A stretch of 64,000 nucleotides of DNA from contig NZ_CP113529.1 of assembly GCF_026723865.1 (NCBI RefSeq), positions 5,208,001-5,272,000 on the forward strand, written 5' to 3'. Source of the DNA: Mycobacterium sp. Aquia_216. Lineage in GTDB: Bacteria; Actinomycetota; Actinomycetes; Mycobacteriales; Mycobacteriaceae. The notes beneath the pieces were generated by a model. It saw only the letters and a program-made list of their open reading frames with translations. It was not told the origin of the DNA and did not search any database. The position numbers and the translations under genes are program-made. Positions 1 through 8,750 of the stretch are shown here, in pieces (position 1 is the first letter of the stretch; each line of letters begins with the position of its first letter).

Positions 1-2
1 CC

Positions 3-428
3 GCGGCCGCGCTGCGGTGCATCGCCAGCACCCTCGGCCAGGGATTGTTCGCCTCACATCAACAGCGGTTCTTGTTCCGGGTCTGGGTCGTCACGCTGGC
101 GCTCAACATCGCGCTGAATCTCGTGCTGGCCGGCCGGTTCGGCGCTGTCGGTGCGGGGGTGACGCTGGTGTGCACGGAGCTGTTCGGCACGGCGGCCGCG
201 AGCTGGCGGCTGCGACGCCGGTGCGGCTACCGCGCACCGGTGAAGTTCTTGCTGCGGGTGCTGGTGCCGACCGCGGCCAGTGTCGCCGTCGTGCTGCTGC
301 TCCCCGGTCTGCACGTGGTGTTGGCGCTGACGATTGCGGCCGCCGTCTACCTGGCTGTCAACATGGCAATCGGGCCCGTCAACTGGTCGATGTTGACATC
401 GCTCACCCGGAAAACGGCACCGGCATGA
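3..428 (+). CDS. Polysaccharide flippase, C-terminal part (cut by window edge)
   Basis: The reading frame is already open at the left edge and runs about 141 codons to a stop, so only the C-terminal end of the protein is visible. It shows several hydrophobic segments (for example around RVWVVTLALNIALNLVLAG and a later stretch of valines and leucines) separated by short basic loops. This looks like the last helices of a Wzx/MOP-type lipid-linked sugar flippase, which moves undecaprenyl- or decaprenyl-linked repeat units across the inner membrane. The stop codon overlaps the next start as ATGA, so the two are translationally coupled. The family call rests on hydropathy and on the exopolysaccharide neighbours; other multi-pass transporters are possible. 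Confidence 0.6.
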   Translation, partial: AAALRCIASTLGQGLFASHQQRFLFRVWVVTLALNIALNLVLAGRFGAVGAGVTLVCTELFGTAAASWRLRRRCGYRAPVKFLLRVLVPTAASVAVVLLLPGLHVVLALTIAAAVYLAVNMAIGPVNWSMLTSLTRKTAPA

Positions 429-2440
429 CCCGGCAGCGGGACCGGGCCTATCTGAAACTCCCGATCGGTGACACGTCCGCGCTGCCGGCCGCGCGGCCGC
501 TCGCGGTGCTGATCGTGACCGACAAGAACCACGCCCTGGTTGCGAAATGTCTGACCAGCGTCGCCGCGCAGCTACCCGAGCTGCCCGTCTACGTCTACGA
601 GAACAGCGGTGCGGGATATCCCGGTCGCGGGGAGCTGGCCGCCCGGTATCCGGCGGTCCATTGGGTGCTGGGGTCGGCGAGCCTCGGCGTCGGCGAGGCG
701 TTCAACGCGTTGGTGGAGCACGTTCCCGGCGACGCCGACCTACTGCTCCTGAATCCCGCCGCCCAGCTGCGCGGACCGTTGACGCGCACCAGGGAACTAC
801 TGCGTCAGCCACGAGTGGCGGCGGTATCGCCGATGGCGGATGCCGATACCGCATCCGAGTCGTCCCCGTGGGACCTGGCGATGCGCCGTCCCACGCTGCT
901 CCGTGCGCTGGTGGCGGCCACCGGCCATTCGAATTCGCTACGCCGAAGCCCGATTTCACCCCGGTATACCCACCAACCCGGCGAATCGCGGAGCATCGAC
1001 GGCTATGTCGACGGCGGCTGCCTGGCGATCAGCCGCGCGGCCTGGAACACCGTCGGCGGCTTCGACGAGGAGTTCTTCGGCTACGGGGTGGACGTCGACT
1101 GGCAGACCCGCGCCCGCGCGGCGGGCTGGCGCATTCTGCTCGCCAACGAACTTGGCTTCCGTCGCGGTAGTCCGGTGGCCGACTTCGGTGCGCTCGGAGT
1201 CGACGCATTGCCCGACGGGAACGGTTCGGCCGACGGACGCCGCCGCGATCACGACTTGCTGCGGGCCAATACCGCGCTGGTGCTCGAGCACCAGTTCGGC
1301 GTTCACCACGCGGATATATACCTAGCCGGAACAACGCTTTTGGACCGACTGCAACCCCCGAAGCGCGCCGAGCGCCGCAGGGCGCGGCGCAGTCGGAGCC
1401 ACGGACTGCCGGAGATCGTGATCGCCACCAACCGCCTGGTCTACGGCGGAGCCGAGCGGCAGAAGGCATTGCTGGCAGCCGAATTGGCTCGCCGCGGCTA
1501 CCCGGTGACCATCGTCTGCGTGCAACGATTCGGCCCGATGATCGGGGAGATTCCGAACAGCGTGCGGGTGGTGCGACAACCGTGGTGGGCGCCGGCCGTC
1601 GACCTGCGCGACGGCCCGGCGGTATTGATCAGCGGCGACACCAATACCGAGACGGGGTTCGGCACGCTGTGGCGGGCCGCCTCCCGCGAGCGGCGCTGGC
1701 TGGTCGCCCCGCACACTCCGCCGGAGCAGGACAGGCCGATCTACTCGCGGCCACTCGCCGCCGCAATGTCTCGAGCGGACGGTTTTATTGTTCTGGCACA
1801 ACGTCATTGGGAAATGCTGGCCGCTCAGCATCGGTTGACCGGACGGCGCTTCGTGGCACCCAACGGCGTCACCCTGGAGGACCAGCCGCGCCAGCGGATC
1901 CGCCCGCCCGATGCTCCGGTGCATCTGGTGGTGCTGTCGCGGATCGTCGAGCACAAAAACCCCCACCTGCTGGTCGATGCGCTCAGTGACCTTACCGAAT
2001 TCCCTTGGACGCTATCGATATTCGGCGACGGACCGGACCGGGCGAAACTCGAGGCCCGCACTCCTGCCGCGTTGCGCGACCGGGTGCATTGGCGCGGCTG
2101 GTCGCCCGGTCCGGCGCATGCGCTGGCCGAGGCCGACCTGTTGTGCCTGCCCAGCCGCTTGGAGGCGTTCCCGTTGTCAATACTCGAGGCGATGGCCCGG
2201 GCGATACCTGTTGCCGCGTCGGCGATCTGCGCGGTCCCGGAAATGTTGGATTTCGGAAAGGCCGGCTTCCTCGTCGATCCGCCGACGGCGCAGGGATGGC
2301 GGGAGCGCCTGGCCGAGATACTGGCGGACCCTGACGCGCTGCCGTCGGTGGGGATGCAGGGCTTCGAACGCATGCGCAAGCACTACACCGTGGAAGCCAT
2401 GACCGACGCCTACCTCGACGCGATAGACGCAATACTGTGA
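425..2440 (+). CDS. Two-domain glycosyltransferase (GT2-like plus GT4)
   Basis: This 671-residue protein carries two glycosyltransferase modules. Residues about 25-300 resemble rhamnosyltransferase-type GT2 enzymes, with GGCLAISRAAW followed by VGGFDEEFFGYGVDVDWQ. Residues about 330-671 form a GT4 domain with SRIVEHKNPHLL, FGDGPDRAKLE and the E-x7-E motif EAFPLSILEAM. The usual GT2 metal-binding acidic motif after the LLLLNP strand reads NPAAQ rather than NPD, so the first domain may be atypical. The start overlaps the flippase stop (ATGA). It probably adds two consecutive sugars to the exopolysaccharide repeat unit on the cytoplasmic membrane face; donor sugars cannot be read from sequence. 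Confidence 0.85.
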   Translation: MTRQRDRAYLKLPIGDTSALPAARPLAVLIVTDKNHALVAKCLTSVAAQLPELPVYVYENSGAGYPGRGELAARYPAVHWVLGSASLGVGEAFNALVEHVPGDADLLLLNPAAQLRGPLTRTRELLRQPRVAAVSPMADADTASESSPWDLAMRRPTLLRALVAATGHSNSLRRSPISPRYTHQPGESRSIDGYVDGGCLAISRAAWNTVGGFDEEFFGYGVDVDWQTRARAAGWRILLANELGFRRGSPVADFGALGVDALPDGNGSADGRRRDHDLLRANTALVLEHQFGVHHADIYLAGTTLLDRLQPPKRAERRRARRSRSHGLPEIVIATNRLVYGGAERQKALLAAELARRGYPVTIVCVQRFGPMIGEIPNSVRVVRQPWWAPAVDLRDGPAVLISGDTNTETGFGTLWRAASRERRWLVAPHTPPEQDRPIYSRPLAAAMSRADGFIVLAQRHWEMLAAQHRLTGRRFVAPNGVTLEDQPRQRIRPPDAPVHLVVLSRIVEHKNPHLLVDALSDLTEFPWTLSIFGDGPDRAKLEARTPAALRDRVHWRGWSPGPAHALAEADLLCLPSRLEAFPLSILEAMARAIPVAASAICAVPEMLDFGKAGFLVDPPTAQGWRERLAEILADPDALPSVGMQGFERMRKHYTVEAMTDAYLDAIDAIL

Positions 2441-2694
2441 ACGAACCGAATGCTACGCGTCGTGCATCGCCACACATGCCCGCGCAAATCTACTACTCCA
2501 CAACGACTTTCACCAACAGCGACGGAAAATGAAGATGGTTTTGGCTCGTGCCAGCCGAGTAGCCGGAGGGAATTAAGATCAGCGACAAGCAGATTCGCGA
2601 TGCGGAGCCCGGTCACAACGCTCGTCGACGACGCGTTGTCCTTACCTCCCGGCGGCTCGATAACATCGGGCCTGATCGGCGTCACTCGACTGCC

Positions 2695-2700
2695 TACAAT
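2695..2700 (+). promoter_or_regulatory. Predicted -10 box for a leaderless transcript
   Basis: TACAAT matches the mycobacterial -10 consensus TANNNT and ends 6 nt before the ATG of the BcsB-like gene, which would place the transcription start at or next to the start codon. No convincing -35 element or Shine-Dalgarno sequence is visible. The 266-nt gap before it (2441-2706) holds no gene or riboswitch that I recognise. Confidence 0.5.
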
Positions 2701-2706
2701 GCAGCG

Positions 2707-4656
2707 ATGATACGGAGCCTGCCGCGCCGCCTCGGGGCAATCGCCGGGGTTATCGCGATGCTTCTCTTGGCGGCGCCGCCCGCAATCGCGGACCCGCCCA
2801 GCGTCGGCGGGGCCCTCATCGAGGCTCCGACCATCCCGCTGCCCAATCTGGGCGCGCAGAGCACGATCGAGTTCTATCCGCACCGCGAGCTCTCCATCAC
2901 CGGTCTGACGTTCGCGGTGCCCGAAGGACTGAGCCCGGCATCGTTGAACGCGACGCTCGAAATCCCGGTCAATCTGCGGTTCGGCAATCTGACGGTCACC
3001 CAGGACGATCGCACCATCAGCCGGATGGAGTTACCGTCCAAGGACCAGACTCCGATGGTCATTCCGCTGGCCGGAACGAAGGTCACCGGTAATTCGGTCA
3101 GCCTCACCCTGACCGCGACGGTGCTTCCGCTGGAGAATTACTGCTGGGATCCGCTAACCCCGATCCGGCTCGTCAACGGATCGATCACGTTTGCCGGCGG
3201 AGAAGTCGCACCGAAAACCATCGCCGAGTTCCTGCCTCCGGTGATCCGCAAGCTGACCATCTTCGTCCCGCCGAAACCGACGCAGCAGGAGTCCGACGCG
3301 GCCGTGCAATTGGCCGCCGCACTGGAAGATCGCTTCGGCGGGCAGAACCCGCAGATCGTCGTCGAAGCCCTCTACGACCGTGGGAGCACCGCGGTGGATC
3401 CGTCGCTCCCCCTGGAGCGGCAGATCATCATCAGAGAGGGTCCGGATAAGGGCCTTTCGCTGCAGGGCACCATGGGCGTTCCGGCACTACTGATCTCGGG
3501 GACCGGTGACGACCTCACCAACCAGACACGCCTGTTGACGGATCCCTCGGTGAAGTTCGCATACGGCCCCACCGCGGTTGCCGGCCCGCTGCCGAACAAG
3601 CAGAAGTTGGCCGCCGATACCACCACGCTTGAACAACTGAATCAGACCGGGCTCAGCGCGGAGGACCTGTGGCCCGACGTGAGCATCAGCCTGGAACAGA
3701 CCCGATGGGGCCATTCGCTCGACCACATCCGAGTGCACGTGCTCGGCTCGCACACCCCCCTGCCCAACAATTTCGGCGGTGAAGTGCTCGCGTCGGTCGC
3801 CGGGCAGACGGTCAACCGATGGCCGGCCGAAGCCAATGGCACGATCGATCACTGGGTGGACATTCCGGACCGGCTGCTGTCCCGCGCCACCAGCCTGTCG
3901 ATCAAGGTGCACACCACGGGGGACGCCGGACATTGCGGCGAGTACCTTCCGATCACCCTGAAGATCGACCCCAAGGCCGAGGTCCAGACCGGTCGCGCCA
4001 ATCCGCCCATCCCGAAAGGCTTTCCGTCGCTGCCGCAGTCGCTGATGCCACGGATCGAATTCGGCATCAGTGACGACATATTCAACGACACCGTGCGCGC
4101 GGTCCAGATCGCGGTGGGCCTGCAACAGCTGAGTGCGGTGCCGTTGCCGACGAAGGTGACCAGCCTCAAGCAGGCGATCGACAGCAATGACCCGGCGGTC
4201 CTGATTTCTGCGGGCGCTTGGCCGGTCCAGACGATCGCGCTGCCCTTCAACGCAGAACAGGGCAGCATCACGATCGAGGGCTTGGATGCCGGCGGCGAGT
4301 CCACCACCCTGACCCTCGATCCATCGGTGCACTTCGGCTCACTGCAGACCGTGTTCGACGGTCACCGCTCGATCCTGATCGCGACCTCCAACGGGGCACC
4401 GGGGCAGCTCGATGAATTGCTGCGGTGGTTAGGCGCGGAGCCGGGCCGGTGGTTCGGGCTGGACGGCCGAATGGCCATCTCCGTCCCGGGCAGTGAACCA
4501 ATCACGGTTGCCAATCCGCCCAGCGACATCGCGGCGAAACCGACGACGCAGGAAGACGACTACACCTGGGTGTGGTGGGTCGCCGGCGCCTGGGTGATCG
4601 TTGCCGCTATCGGCGGCGGCGTGCTCCTCTACCGGGCCCGGAGAAACTCAGTCTGA
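2707..4656 (+). CDS. BcsB-like secreted, membrane-anchored polysaccharide export protein
   Basis: This 649-residue protein has a signal peptide (about residues 1-28, ending AIA before DPPS), a long extracytoplasmic region and one C-terminal transmembrane helix (about 618-643, WVWWVAGAWVIVAA) followed by basic residues. The architecture and motifs such as ENYCWDPL match the BcsB family of cellulose-synthase regulatory subunits, which receive the growing glycan outside the inner membrane. No BcsA-type synthase is present in the window, and the neighbours are Wzy-type genes. It may therefore guide a Wzy-made polymer through the cell envelope. It is probably leaderless and begins a run of genes reaching at least 7675. 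Confidence 0.75.
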   Translation: MIRSLPRRLGAIAGVIAMLLLAAPPAIADPPSVGGALIEAPTIPLPNLGAQSTIEFYPHRELSITGLTFAVPEGLSPASLNATLEIPVNLRFGNLTVTQDDRTISRMELPSKDQTPMVIPLAGTKVTGNSVSLTLTATVLPLENYCWDPLTPIRLVNGSITFAGGEVAPKTIAEFLPPVIRKLTIFVPPKPTQQESDAAVQLAAALEDRFGGQNPQIVVEALYDRGSTAVDPSLPLERQIIIREGPDKGLSLQGTMGVPALLISGTGDDLTNQTRLLTDPSVKFAYGPTAVAGPLPNKQKLAADTTTLEQLNQTGLSAEDLWPDVSISLEQTRWGHSLDHIRVHVLGSHTPLPNNFGGEVLASVAGQTVNRWPAEANGTIDHWVDIPDRLLSRATSLSIKVHTTGDAGHCGEYLPITLKIDPKAEVQTGRANPPIPKGFPSLPQSLMPRIEFGISDDIFNDTVRAVQIAVGLQQLSAVPLPTKVTSLKQAIDSNDPAVLISAGAWPVQTIALPFNAEQGSITIEGLDAGGESTTLTLDPSVHFGSLQTVFDGHRSILIATSNGAPGQLDELLRWLGAEPGRWFGLDGRMAISVPGSEPITVANPPSDIAAKPTTQEDDYTWVWWVAGAWVIVAAIGGGVLLYRARRNSV

Positions 4657-4694
4657 AGAATATGCCCGGGTAGGGCATAGAGAGGTATCACCCG

Positions 4695-6104
4695 ATGGAT
4701 TTCCGCACCTTTGCCCGGACGCTTACCGTCCACTGGAAGCTGTTGGTCGGCGCCCTGCTGGCCTGTCTCGCCGGTGCCGCGGCCGTCACGGAGTTTCAGA
4801 CGAAGGCCTACGAGTCGTCGGCCACCGTCCTCATCTCCTTTCCCGGGCAGACCGACCCGTCGCAGCTGTACTACGGCACGCAAGCCGCACAGGACCGGCT
4901 GCCGTCCTACGCGGCGATTGCCGGTGGACGCTCCATAGCAGAGCGCGCGGTCGCGCACTACGACCTGCCGATCAGCGCCGAGGCCCTGGTCAGCAAGACT
5001 CATGTCCTGTACATCCCGAAGTCGTTGATGTTCACCATCTCGGTCACCGACACCGACCCGAATCGGGCTGCGGCACTGACGAAAGGGATGGCCGACGAGT
5101 TCGTCGAGGTCGTCGGGACGTTGGGCATGAATCCGAAAGGGACGCTCCCGCCGCCGCCGAGCGCCGACGGCCAACCCGCGCCGCAACCCCAGACGATCGA
5201 GGCAATCGCGACCAGGGCGACAGTGGTCGAGCCGGCCCGTGCATCAAGCCGACCGATCAGCCCGGTGCCGATGCGCAACATGGCGTTGGGCCTGGTGGCC
5301 GGGGTACTCCTCGGCGTCGGGGTGGCGTTGACCCGTGAGGCCACCGATCACACGGTTCGCGATCGCGAGAAGCTGGAACGGCTTTCGAACCTACCGACAT
5401 TGGCCGAGCTGCCCGGAAAGCGCGGTACTGCACCGCGATTCGGCACCGACGTCTCATTCGACGACGCCGTCCGAGGCCTGCGCGCACGTCTACTCCGGGC
5501 GGCCGGACCCGGGGCAAGCCGGATGGTGGTCACGGCACCGTTCGGCGGCGAGGGAACCACCACCACGGCCCTGAACCTGGCGAAGGCATCCGCCGAGGCC
5601 GGCGAGGATGTGCTGCTCGTTGAGGGCGACACCCGTCGGCCGGTGATCGCCGGCTTGCTGAAGGTGGAATCGGGCGAAGGACTGGCCAGCGCGCTGGCCA
5701 ACCCCGAAATCGCGGTCGAGGTGGTCAAGCCGACCCCGATTGCCAAACTGTTCATGCTTGCGCCACGTGCCGCCCGGCGTGACACCCTGCCCTGCAGCGC
5801 GTACCCACCGGAAGTGCTGGACAACGTGATGCAGGAGCTGTCGGCCACCTTTACCCGGACGGTAGTCGACGGCCCCCCGGTGCTGGCGACGGCCGACTCG
5901 GGCATGCTGGCCGGCGCCGTACACGCCACGGTGTTGGTTGTCCGGGCGCGGCGCACCACCGAGGAAGAACTTGCCGATGCCTTGACCGCGCTGAACGCGG
6001 CCGGGGCCCGCGTCATCGGCACGGTGCTGACCGACGCCAAAGTGGCGCGGCACACCAGGGCTGCCGCCCGGACCTACCGGGCGAAGCTCGGCGGGTCGGC
6101 GTGA
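4695..6104 (+). CDS. Chain-length regulator fused to a degenerate BY-kinase-like domain
   Basis: The 469-residue protein has a Wzz-type N-terminal half bounded by two transmembrane segments (about residues 15-31 and 196-212), with a Pro-rich stretch before the second. A cytoplasmic P-loop domain resembling bacterial tyrosine kinases (CpsD/Wzc) follows. The Walker A region reads APFGGEGTTTT (281-291), so the invariant lysine is replaced by threonine. Walker A' reads LLVEGDTRRP (307-316) with Glu for the usual Asp, and there is no tyrosine-rich tail. A role in controlling polymer length is likely; ATP hydrolysis and autophosphorylation are doubtful. It lies 38 nt after the BcsB-like gene and overlaps the next gene by 4 nt. 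Confidence 0.8.
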   Translation: MDFRTFARTLTVHWKLLVGALLACLAGAAAVTEFQTKAYESSATVLISFPGQTDPSQLYYGTQAAQDRLPSYAAIAGGRSIAERAVAHYDLPISAEALVSKTHVLYIPKSLMFTISVTDTDPNRAAALTKGMADEFVEVVGTLGMNPKGTLPPPPSADGQPAPQPQTIEAIATRATVVEPARASSRPISPVPMRNMALGLVAGVLLGVGVALTREATDHTVRDREKLERLSNLPTLAELPGKRGTAPRFGTDVSFDDAVRGLRARLLRAAGPGASRMVVTAPFGGEGTTTTALNLAKASAEAGEDVLLVEGDTRRPVIAGLLKVESGEGLASALANPEIAVEVVKPTPIAKLFMLAPRAARRDTLPCSAYPPEVLDNVMQELSATFTRTVVDGPPVLATADSGMLAGAVHATVLVVRARRTTEEELADALTALNAAGARVIGTVLTDAKVARHTRAAARTYRAKLGGSA

Positions 6105-7675
6105 TCCGGTACCTGCGTTATCGCCACCGCTTGGCATTGGCCGCCGTGGTCATGGCGGTGTTCCTGTTCGGATGTTTCGCCTTCGGCGTGGCCTCGGTCC
6201 GCGACCCGTACGAAGGCGCCGTGCTCGTCGGCGCGATGTTCAGTCTGGTCGTGTACTGGGCGCGACCCGAGGCGATGGTGTGGATCGCGTTGTTCTACAC
6301 CTTCGGCGCGCTGCCCATTGGTTTGTATATCGGAAAGGTCGTCGGCCCGACGACGATCTACGTCTGGCACGTCGTGGTGTTGTTGGCGATCTTGTATCTG
6401 GTCCAACTGGTGCGGCCGCGGTTCTCTGATTACGTACCGCCGGGGATCTTCTTGTTGACCGTCATGTTTTTCACCGGGGTCGGGTTCGCGGCCGGCCACT
6501 CCCCGGAGGCGGTACTCCACGAAGTGGCATGCCTGTTCGAGATGGTCGCGGGGTACCTGCTGGCACTGCTGATCGTCTACGGCGATTACATCAAGGGAGC
6601 GACGCAGACGCTCATCCTGACGCTGTGGTTCTCGGCGGCGATGGCCATCGTGAGCTCGTCGTTGGGGCTGCGCCTGACCGGCCGCTTCGAAACCATCGGC
6701 GAGTCGACCACCGGCGGCTCGGTCACCCGCTTGATCATCCCCACCACCGCGCCGGCCGTCGCGGTGCTGGCCGCGCTGGTCGCCGCCCGGGTCCTCGGCC
6801 GGGTCAGGCCCGCGACGTTTTTCGCGATGGGCGTGCCCGCACTGATCATTTCGCTGCTGGCGTTTTCCCGCGGCACCCTGATCGCGATCGCGGTGGCCGC
6901 CATCGCCGCGTTCTTCGCCAACCCCGGCTGGCAAGCGCTGCGCCGCTCGGCCACGTTTACCGTCACCAGCGCGGCGCTGTTGGCGGCAATGGTGCCGGCC
7001 GCACTGTTCCTGCTGCAGGATTCGAAGGCTGGAGCATGGCTGGGCCATCAGTTCGCCGGCTTCAGCTACCGGGTGCTCGGCGGCGTCAAAGCCAGTTCGC
7101 TCGCCGTGGACGATTCGACGAAGTACCGGCTGATCGAAAACGCCGACCTCACCCGCGAAATTGCCAAAGCACCCCTGTTCGGCCACGGAATGGGGTACGC
7201 GTATCGACTGGCTTTCGGCGACGAGGGATCGGGGAATGACGCGTTCGGGTTCGACAGCTTCACCGTGCTGCTGGGCACCACCTACGCGCACAACTTCTAT
7301 CTATGGTGGCTCGTCAAAGCCGGGGCCGTGGGTATGGCGGTCTTCGCGTGGTTTGCGGTCAGGCCGGTGATCAGGGCGCTGCGCAGCGCATCCAAGCCGG
7401 CCAAGGTCGCCGGCGCCGTCAGCGCTGGCCTGCTGGTTTTGAACATCATCGGTCCAAACATCGAAGACACGCCCGATTCCGTGGTGTTCGGTATGGTGCT
7501 CGGTTCGGCGATGGGATTCGCCAACGTGGCTCGCAGACGGCCGGATGAACCAAGCAGCGCGGGCCTCGACGACGGCGCGGCCGCCGATCACGCGATAACC
7601 GAGCCGATCCCGCTGCTGGTAGAAGGCCCGGGCGCCGCTATCGGGTCGCCCAAGCACTCCTCGCGGTCGCATTGA
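6101..7675 (+). CDS. O-antigen ligase/polymerase-like (Wzy/WaaL) membrane protein
   Basis: This 524-residue protein consists mainly of hydrophobic helices (about ten to twelve) with a large extracytoplasmic loop around residues 315-400, the layout of O-antigen polymerases and ligases. It starts with GTG overlapping the preceding stop (GTGA), so it is coupled to the chain-length regulator. In a Wzx/Wzy pathway it would join flipped repeat units into polymer at the outer face of the inner membrane. The hydrophilic tail of about 50 residues is probably cytoplasmic. Sequence alone does not separate polymerase from ligase; the Wzz-type neighbour favours polymerase. Confidence 0.75.
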   Translation: MIRYLRYRHRLALAAVVMAVFLFGCFAFGVASVRDPYEGAVLVGAMFSLVVYWARPEAMVWIALFYTFGALPIGLYIGKVVGPTTIYVWHVVVLLAILYLVQLVRPRFSDYVPPGIFLLTVMFFTGVGFAAGHSPEAVLHEVACLFEMVAGYLLALLIVYGDYIKGATQTLILTLWFSAAMAIVSSSLGLRLTGRFETIGESTTGGSVTRLIIPTTAPAVAVLAALVAARVLGRVRPATFFAMGVPALIISLLAFSRGTLIAIAVAAIAAFFANPGWQALRRSATFTVTSAALLAAMVPAALFLLQDSKAGAWLGHQFAGFSYRVLGGVKASSLAVDDSTKYRLIENADLTREIAKAPLFGHGMGYAYRLAFGDEGSGNDAFGFDSFTVLLGTTYAHNFYLWWLVKAGAVGMAVFAWFAVRPVIRALRSASKPAKVAGAVSAGLLVLNIIGPNIEDTPDSVVFGMVLGSAMGFANVARRRPDEPSSAGLDDGAAADHAITEPIPLLVEGPGAAIGSPKHSSRSH

Positions 7676-7771
7676 CGTAAACCGGATCGCGGCGGTTGCC
7701 ACCCGGCTCGGTCGTCCAGCTATTAAACAACTCACAGTCTGTTTCTGCCTCTAAACCATACTGGACGCATG

Positions 7772-7777
7772 TATTAT
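7772..7777 (+). promoter_or_regulatory. Predicted -10 box for a leaderless GTG-start transcript
   Basis: TATTAT lies 7 nt upstream of the GTG start of the WecG/TagA gene within an unusually AT-rich patch. Transcription would begin at or beside the start codon. No clear -35 element or Shine-Dalgarno sequence is seen. Confidence 0.45.
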
Positions 7778-7784
7778 TACTTTT

Positions 7785-8705
7785 GTGCAGGCTTTCAGTT
7801 CGTCGCAGCCGCTTCGTCTCGACGTGTTCCGCTTCGCCGACACCGCTGGATGGCCCGGCGAGGCTCTCAGCCTGCCGCAGTTTGCCGCGGTCCCGCCGAT
7901 CCCGCCGGCGGAAGTCGCAACGGCCACGCTCGACCGCGAAGTGACGACCGAAATCATCAACAGCATCACCCTGGTCCAGACCACCGACGAGGCCGAAACC
8001 CTGATCCGCGAGTGCTTATCTTCCCCCACCAGTCGGATTCTCTCGTTCGTCAACGCGCACGCCTTCAACCTGTGCAACCGGAGCCGCGAGTTTGCCGACG
8101 CCCTGTTGCGGTCAGACGTCATTTTGCGTGACGGCATCGGCATGCAGTTGCTCTTCCAGGCGCTGAAGATCGACGCCGGGCTGAACATGAACGGCACCGA
8201 TTTCATCCCCCGCTTGCTGGACCGCGCCAAAGGCCAGACGATCGGCATCCTGGGCACCGCAGACCCGTACCTGTCCAGTGCCGTCGACCAGCTCACGCAG
8301 GCCGGTCACCACGTGACGGTGAGCAAGGACGGCTTCCAGGACAGGTCGACGTACCTGTCATTGGTCGAGCAGCACCGCCCCAAGATCATCATCCTGGGAA
8401 TGGGGATGCCCAAGCAGGAGTTCGTCGCCGCGTACCTGAAGGACAACGTCACCTACAACCCCCTGATCGTCAATGCGGGTGCGCTGATCGATTTCATCGG
8501 CGGGAAGGCGAAAAGGGCACCGCTGTGGATGCGCCAAGCCCACCTGGAATGGGTCTTCCGGCTGCTGAACGAGCCGAAACGGCTGTTTCACCGCTACATC
8601 ACCGGAAACCTGGTATTCGTGAGCCGAATCAACCGCATCCGCGACACCTACGTTCCCGCGCTCGAGCTTCCGCTGGATCCAGAGCGCGAAAACGTCGCCG
8701 TTTGA
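7785..8705 (+). CDS. WecG/TagA/CpsF-family glycosyltransferase (GT26)
   Basis: The protein has 306 residues. From about residue 70 it follows the WecG/TagA/CpsF fold: SFVNAHAFNLCNRSREF, DGIGM, LNMNGTDF, IGILG, then ILGMGMPKQE and the tail WMRQAHLEWVFRLLNEPKRLF. Family members transfer the second sugar (such as N-acetylmannosamine or its uronic acid) to lipid-linked GlcNAc, so this enzyme probably acts early in repeat-unit assembly. A non-conserved leader of about 65 residues precedes the domain. The GTG start is supported by a -10 box seven bases upstream; a later internal start cannot be excluded. Confidence 0.85.
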   Translation: MQAFSSSQPLRLDVFRFADTAGWPGEALSLPQFAAVPPIPPAEVATATLDREVTTEIINSITLVQTTDEAETLIRECLSSPTSRILSFVNAHAFNLCNRSREFADALLRSDVILRDGIGMQLLFQALKIDAGLNMNGTDFIPRLLDRAKGQTIGILGTADPYLSSAVDQLTQAGHHVTVSKDGFQDRSTYLSLVEQHRPKIIILGMGMPKQEFVAAYLKDNVTYNPLIVNAGALIDFIGGKAKRAPLWMRQAHLEWVFRLLNEPKRLFHRYITGNLVFVSRINRIRDTYVPALELPLDPERENVAV

Positions 8706-8750
8706 TCCTGCGCTGACACGTCGCGGCCGGCTCGCCGGGCAATGCCCCGG

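Noticed and set aside
2520..2690. Possible riboswitch or structured RNA in the leader region of the BcsB-like gene.
   Set aside because: I could not match a c-di-GMP, ydaO or M-box core, and the predicted promoter at 2695-2700 would start transcription after this region.
6074..7291. Minus-strand open frame of 405 codons opposite the polymerase-like gene.
   Set aside because: Extremely rich in Arg, Gln, His and Asp, as expected from the complement of hydrophobic codons; no domain.
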